Shown one piece after another: positions 61,038 to 64,000 of a stretch of DNA of 64,000 nt; within the stretch, counting starts at the first letter, position 1, and every line of letters starts with the position of its first letter. Location: assembly GCA_050293315.1 (NCBI GenBank), contig JBNKMS010000022.1, positions 62,001 through 126,000 of the forward strand, in the 5' to 3' direction. Below the pieces are notes generated by a model. The model was not told the origin of the DNA. It saw nothing but the letters and a program-made list of their open reading frames with translations, and made no database searches. The position numbers were made by a program, and so were the translations under genes. This stretch comes from CBFDBF01 sp050293315. GTDB lineage: Bacteria; Pseudomonadota; Gammaproteobacteria; Chromatiales; Chromatiaceae.

Positions 61038-62108
61038 TTACTGTGTATAACCAAATTTTAGGTCGCACACTGCTGGAGGTTCATGCCCTCCCCATGTTAC
61101 GGTATGGATGTCATCCCCAATCATTTTTCGCAGTTTAATATACGTATCCTTGTCATTAGCTTCACAGGATAGATCAGCAAAAATCGCCAAATTATCGAGA
61201 CTATCTGGATATTGTTGTATTAATTCCTGATACGCTGCTTTCAATTTAACCCAATCAACAAGCGTGTCCTTAAAGAAGGATTTGCCAGAAATCATATTTT
61301 CACGAACCCCGTAATAAAGACGAGCATACATAAATGACTTATTGGAAATATCTGCATTGTCGGATGCCCAGCTTATGAAATCGTCAACCTTCTTCCAACT
61401 TCCACCCCATTTTGGTTCACTGTAATTTCTCATAACTATATAAAGTGGCAGGTAGTCTTTGTATCGTGTTGCACCTTCATAAAATACTTTATCTCTTTCC
61501 TCTATTTTACCTAGCCCTCCTTTAATGTTTACCATCTGTCCATACCAACCAGGAAAACTAGCTCCGATTTCTTTATTGTCTGACAATATTTTCTCTGCCG
61601 TTGTTAAGCGTTCTCTAAATCGTCTCCACATTTCAGGCGGTACTGTTGATGCGAACCCACTCCCCCTTGCGTTCCATGCGTATTGAATCCAATACACTGA
61701 CTCTGCATAGATAGCATACGCAGATTTTGGCCGGGCTTTTCTAAGTGCCTGTATTTTTTTATAGGAGCGATCCCAATTAAACGTGTGCTTAAAAGCACTT
61801 CTGAAGCCAAAAGATATGAAATTGATCTTTTGCCGACCATCTGTGAGTCTGCAGTTTAAGGACAGCAATTCATTAATTATAGAATCGAGCTTTTGAAATT
61901 GTGGATCCCCATTTTCTGATCCACCATCTAGAAATGCATCAGCAATCAGGTTTATTACATGGTTTCTGCCTCTATCTCCATCGTTATCAAAATCACTTAA
62001 TCCTGTGCAAGCAGACACGCTATTAGAAGCATTTGCAGTGACAGCAATCATGTTAGCAAGAAAACAGACGCTTAGTATGATGAGATTATTTGGCCATTTT
62101 TTTATCAT
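61038..62108 (-). CDS. Secreted DUF4034-like protein
   Basis: A 356-aa exported protein: MIKKWPNNLIILSVCFLANMIAVTANAS is a signal peptide. The rest is helical with YWIQYAWNARGSGFASTVPPEMWRRFRERL (about 120-150), YLPLYIVMRNYSEPKWGGSW and a C-terminal TPR-like part (LDNLAIFADLSCEANDKDTY). The pattern resembles DUF4034, but I hold that weakly. ACGGAG fits the ATG at 62108; the longer frame from 62156 adds residues encoded by a dispersed repeat (GGGTCAGAGCC). AT-rich compared with the core. Confidence 0.55.
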   Translation of the reverse strand: MIKKWPNNLIILSVCFLANMIAVTANASNSVSACTGLSDFDNDGDRGRNHVINLIADAFLDGGSENGDPQFQKLDSIINELLSLNCRLTDGRQKINFISFGFRSAFKHTFNWDRSYKKIQALRKARPKSAYAIYAESVYWIQYAWNARGSGFASTVPPEMWRRFRERLTTAEKILSDNKEIGASFPGWYGQMVNIKGGLGKIEERDKVFYEGATRYKDYLPLYIVMRNYSEPKWGGSWKKVDDFISWASDNADISNKSFMYARLYYGVRENMISGKSFFKDTLVDWVKLKAAYQELIQQYPDSLDNLAIFADLSCEANDKDTYIKLRKMIGDDIHTVTWGGHEPPAVCDLKFGYTQ

Positions 62109-62168
62109 TGAAATCTCCGTATCAAAATCGAAAAAGGCTCTGACCCATTTAATCATTTAATCTGTGTT

Positions 62169-62564
62169 CTATTCTTTTCTCTTCCAATAATCTTTACCTG
62201 AGGCATCACCAGTATAAAGATCTTCAATTACGTTTGAGTTAACAACTTTCAGACGAGAATGCGTCACATGATTAGTAGATGGCATCCTGAATGTCGCGTA
62301 AATATACGGTTCTTCCCATTTAACATCATAAACATCAAATTCTTCATTATGCACAGCATCACTTCCTTTTACCGTAATTCTATTTTTTGATTTGAGTATT
62401 TCGTATTCAACGCCCCACTTTTTAATTTCCCACTTTCCGAGGAATAAGGCATCGAAACTATTATCAACCAATGCTGAATTTTCATTACCAGCATTGGCAT
62501 TGAATGAAAAACATATAATGCTTGTTAGTATGAGTACAAATACACTTCTATATTTTGGAGGCAT
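62169..62564 (-). CDS. Small secreted protein, beta-rich, unknown
   Basis: A 131-aa protein: signal peptide to NANA (about residue 25), then LFLGKWEIKKWGVEYEILKS and further strands (RITVKGSD, WEEPYIYATFRM, SRLKVVNS), like a small barrel or lipocalin-type fold. No family recognised. AAGGAA precedes the ATG at 62564; a GTTATGC core lies at 62578-62584 just upstream, as seen before the cassette-type genes. The next gene starts 61 bases downstream. Confidence 0.55.
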   Translation of the reverse strand: MPPKYRSVFVLILTSIICFSFNANAGNENSALVDNSFDALFLGKWEIKKWGVEYEILKSKNRITVKGSDAVHNEEFDVYDVKWEEPYIYATFRMPSTNHVTHSRLKVVNSNVIEDLYTGDASGKDYWKRKE

Positions 62565-62589
62565 CATTATTCCTTATGCATAACAGCTG

Positions 62590-62735
62590 ATTATAACGTC
62601 GGCACCGATATTAAAATATGCAGCAAAGAAACGCCCTGTGGGCAGAAATGTTGGCTTGAGCTTGGTGCATCCTGCCAATGGAATGTTTCCTATATTTTTT
62701 TGAGGTTATCAAAGAAGCAGGGGTTTAGGTAGGTC
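62590..62735. repeat. About 165-base dispersed repeat, copy 2
   Basis: Same orientation and order as 28446-28614: CGGCACCGATATT, AAGAAACGCCCTGTGGGCAG (62626-62645), GGCTTGAGCTTGGTGCATCC, TATATTTT and GGTTTAGGTAGGTC. It differs by scattered substitutions and lacks the 26-base tandem unit. Confidence 0.85.
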
Positions 62736-63202
62736 TAATCTCCTGGATCCCGCGATGTTGGGCGGGACACCCTATAACCAGTGTGTTACCCCGAGCATCG
62801 CAGTTTCAAGCGGACAGGGCCCGAAGGGGAGCGACAGGGAGGTCGCTCCTGTCTATAGGGGCAGGGATGCCCCTTATGGACAGCCCCGCTTTAAACGAGA
62901 AGCGCAGGGCGCCCGGAGGGGGTAACACTCGGGCGCGTTTTTCTTTCGTCCCTTTCTTTTGTTCGGCGCATCCCTGCGCCTCGCCCCTTCGGGGCTGACG
63001 CGTAAAATTGCTCCCGGCAATTTTATGCGCGGGTAAATAAAATGGACTTGCAGCCGGACATCGAGGCAAACTAAAAACGCAGGGCGTTTAGGCTGCGAAA
63101 CTTATTACAGGATCTGAATCAGGCATCATAACCATACGGCGCAATGCCCGTTGATTATTGCGCCCTACATATTGGATCCCGCGGTCAAGCCGCGGGATGA
63201 CA
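62736..63202 (+). repeat. Composite intergenic repeat, second locus
   Basis: Shares with 28619-29105 the order: a decayed CCCGCGAT palindrome (62742-62772), a double hairpin region (62818-62890) of other sequence but like architecture, GGGCGCGTTTTTCTTTCG with CCCTTTCTTTT (62932-62961), TTTAGGCTGCGAAA (63087-63100) and the GCGCAAT palindrome (63124-63170), then GGATCCCGCGGTCAAGCCGC (63174-63193). Between them there is inserted sequence with GC-rich hairpins (62962-63030). Noncoding. Confidence 0.75.
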
Positions 63203-63228
63203 GGGTGTGATGCGGGATGATTGCCCCC

Positions 63229-64000
63229 TCAGGCTATCTCCGCAAACGCCTCACCGGCCGCAGCAATGGTCGCCTCGATATCGGCATCGGTATGCGCGGC
63301 AGAGAGGAAACCGGCCTCGAAGGCGGAGGGTGCCAGATAGACACCGCGTTGCAGCATGGCATGGAAGAAGGCCTTGAACTGCTCCTGATTGCAGGCGGTC
63401 GACTGGGCAAAGTTGGTGACCTGTTCTGCCGAGGTGAAGAAGAGGCCGAACATACCGCCTACCTGGTTTTTAGTCAGGGCAACGCCGTTGTCTTTGGCCT
63501 GCTGCATGATCCCGCTTACCAGCTTGTCGGTCTGCCTGCTCAGGTTGGCAAAGAAGTCTGGTGCAGAGATCAGCTCCAGGGTCTTGAGGCCGGCGGTCAT
63601 CGCTACTGGGTTGCCGGAGAGGGTCCCGGCCTGATAGATCGGACCTAGTGGGGCGATCTTCTGCATGATCTCTCTCTTGCCGCCGAAGGCGCCAACCGGC
63701 ATGCCGCCACCGATCACCTTGCCGAGGGTGGTGAGGTCGGGCTTGATGTCGTACAGACCCTGGGCGCAACCCAGGGCGACCCGAAAGCCGGTCATCACCT
63801 CATCGAAGATCAGCACGCTGCCGTATTGGTCACACACCGCCCTGAGTCCCTCCAGGAAGCCCGGAAGCGGGGGGATGCAGTTCATGTTACCGGCCACCGG
63901 TTCGACGATGATGCAGGCGATCTGCTCGCCCAGCTCGGCGAAGGTCTGCTCCACCTGCTCCAGGTCGTTGTAGTCCAGGGTGATGGTCTGCTCGGCCAGG
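63229..64000 (-). CDS. hemL: Glutamate-1-semialdehyde 2,1-aminomutase, C-terminal part
   Basis: PLP enzyme that forms 5-aminolevulinate for haem. The window holds about the last 257 residues; the 5' part lies beyond the right edge. Seen: IVEPVAGNMNCIPP, LIFDEVMTGFRVALG, the PLP-lysine segment TTLGKVIGGGMPVGAFGG, GTLSGNPVAMTAGLKTLE and a normal C-terminus. No frame break visible. Confidence 0.95.
   Translation of the reverse strand, partial: LAEQTITLDYNDLEQVEQTFAELGEQIACIIVEPVAGNMNCIPPLPGFLEGLRAVCDQYGSVLIFDEVMTGFRVALGCAQGLYDIKPDLTTLGKVIGGGMPVGAFGGKREIMQKIAPLGPIYQAGTLSGNPVAMTAGLKTLELISAPDFFANLSRQTDKLVSGIMQQAKDNGVALTKNQVGGMFGLFFTSAEQVTNFAQSTACNQEQFKAFFHAMLQRGVYLAPSAFEAGFLSAAHTDADIEATIAAAGEAFAEIA

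Noticed and set aside
1..64000. tRNA, rRNA and CRISPR arrays
   Set aside because: I looked for cloverleaf-like GGTTCGA segments with pairing ends and for regularly spaced direct repeats; none found. A tool run would be needed to exclude a tRNA fully.

Overview
The window is a stretch of bacterial chromosome. It most resembles a gammaproteobacterium of the Chromatiales / sulfur-oxidiser type: the division and wall cluster has the gammaproteobacterial order mraZ to lpxC, followed by dciA, an M23 peptidase, secA and argJ; rnpB lies beside that cluster; and a gap-pgk-fba set is present. The assignment to order or lifestyle is inference; no rRNA or marker gene that would name the genus is present.

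Layout. (1) 1-3.6 kb: gap, pgk and a class II fba, genes of lower glycolysis, gluconeogenesis or the Calvin cycle. (2) 3.7-9.4 kb: a secreted repeat protein with an SH3b tail, a two-helix membrane protein, an oxalate/formate-type MFS carrier and a secreted protein. (3) 9.5-14 kb: an AT-richer surface-polysaccharide block on the minus strand (radical SAM remnant, WbsX-type glycosyltransferase, DUF4915-type propeller, two tandem sulfotransferases). (4) 14.5-18.7 kb: small secreted or membrane proteins, a c-type cytochrome and a cytochrome b561. (5) 18.8-24.8 kb, minus strand: two Slp-family lipoproteins, srkA, purC, a bacteriohemerythrin, a small HMA-like protein, argF and argD. (6) 25.0-29.1 kb: the RNase P RNA gene, then a repeat-bounded island of small unknown genes separated by integron attC-like hairpins. 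(7) 29.3-52.2 kb: the complete dcw cluster with its promoter and MraZ operator, then lpxC, dciA, an M23 peptidase and secA. (8) 52.2-61.0 kb: argJ, a double PTPS-like protein, argG, a TudS/DUF523 protein, a DedA-PAP2-LssY fusion, a YdcH protein and a variant elongation factor G. (9) 61.0-63.2 kb: two secreted unknown proteins capped by a second copy of the composite repeat that ends the rnpB-mraZ island. (10) 63.2-64.0 kb: the 3' part of hemL.

How the genes work together. The dcw cluster carries the steps from UDP-MurNAc-tripeptide to lipid II (murE, murF, mraY, murD, murG, murC, murB, ddlB) with the septal polymerase pair ftsW/ftsI and the ring proteins ftsL, ftsQ, ftsA and ftsZ; most neighbours overlap by a few bases. 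argD, argF, argJ and argG give four arginine-biosynthesis steps, split into two places.

Most unusual part. The island between rnpB and mraZ (25.49-29.10 kb) is flanked by inverted copies of a composite intergenic repeat, including a 71-base block that is identical in the two arms. Inside it, short genes on one strand are separated by at least one good and one or two poorer attC-like sites; one site is interrupted by a 69-base palindromic element next to the surviving tail of a zinc-ribbon gene. A second copy of the same composite repeat, with the same module order, stands upstream of the two secreted genes at 61.0-62.6 kb. No integrase or transposase is in the window. I read this as a small integrase-less cassette cluster (CALIN-like) associated with an undescribed repeat family; the attC reading rests on eye alignment only.
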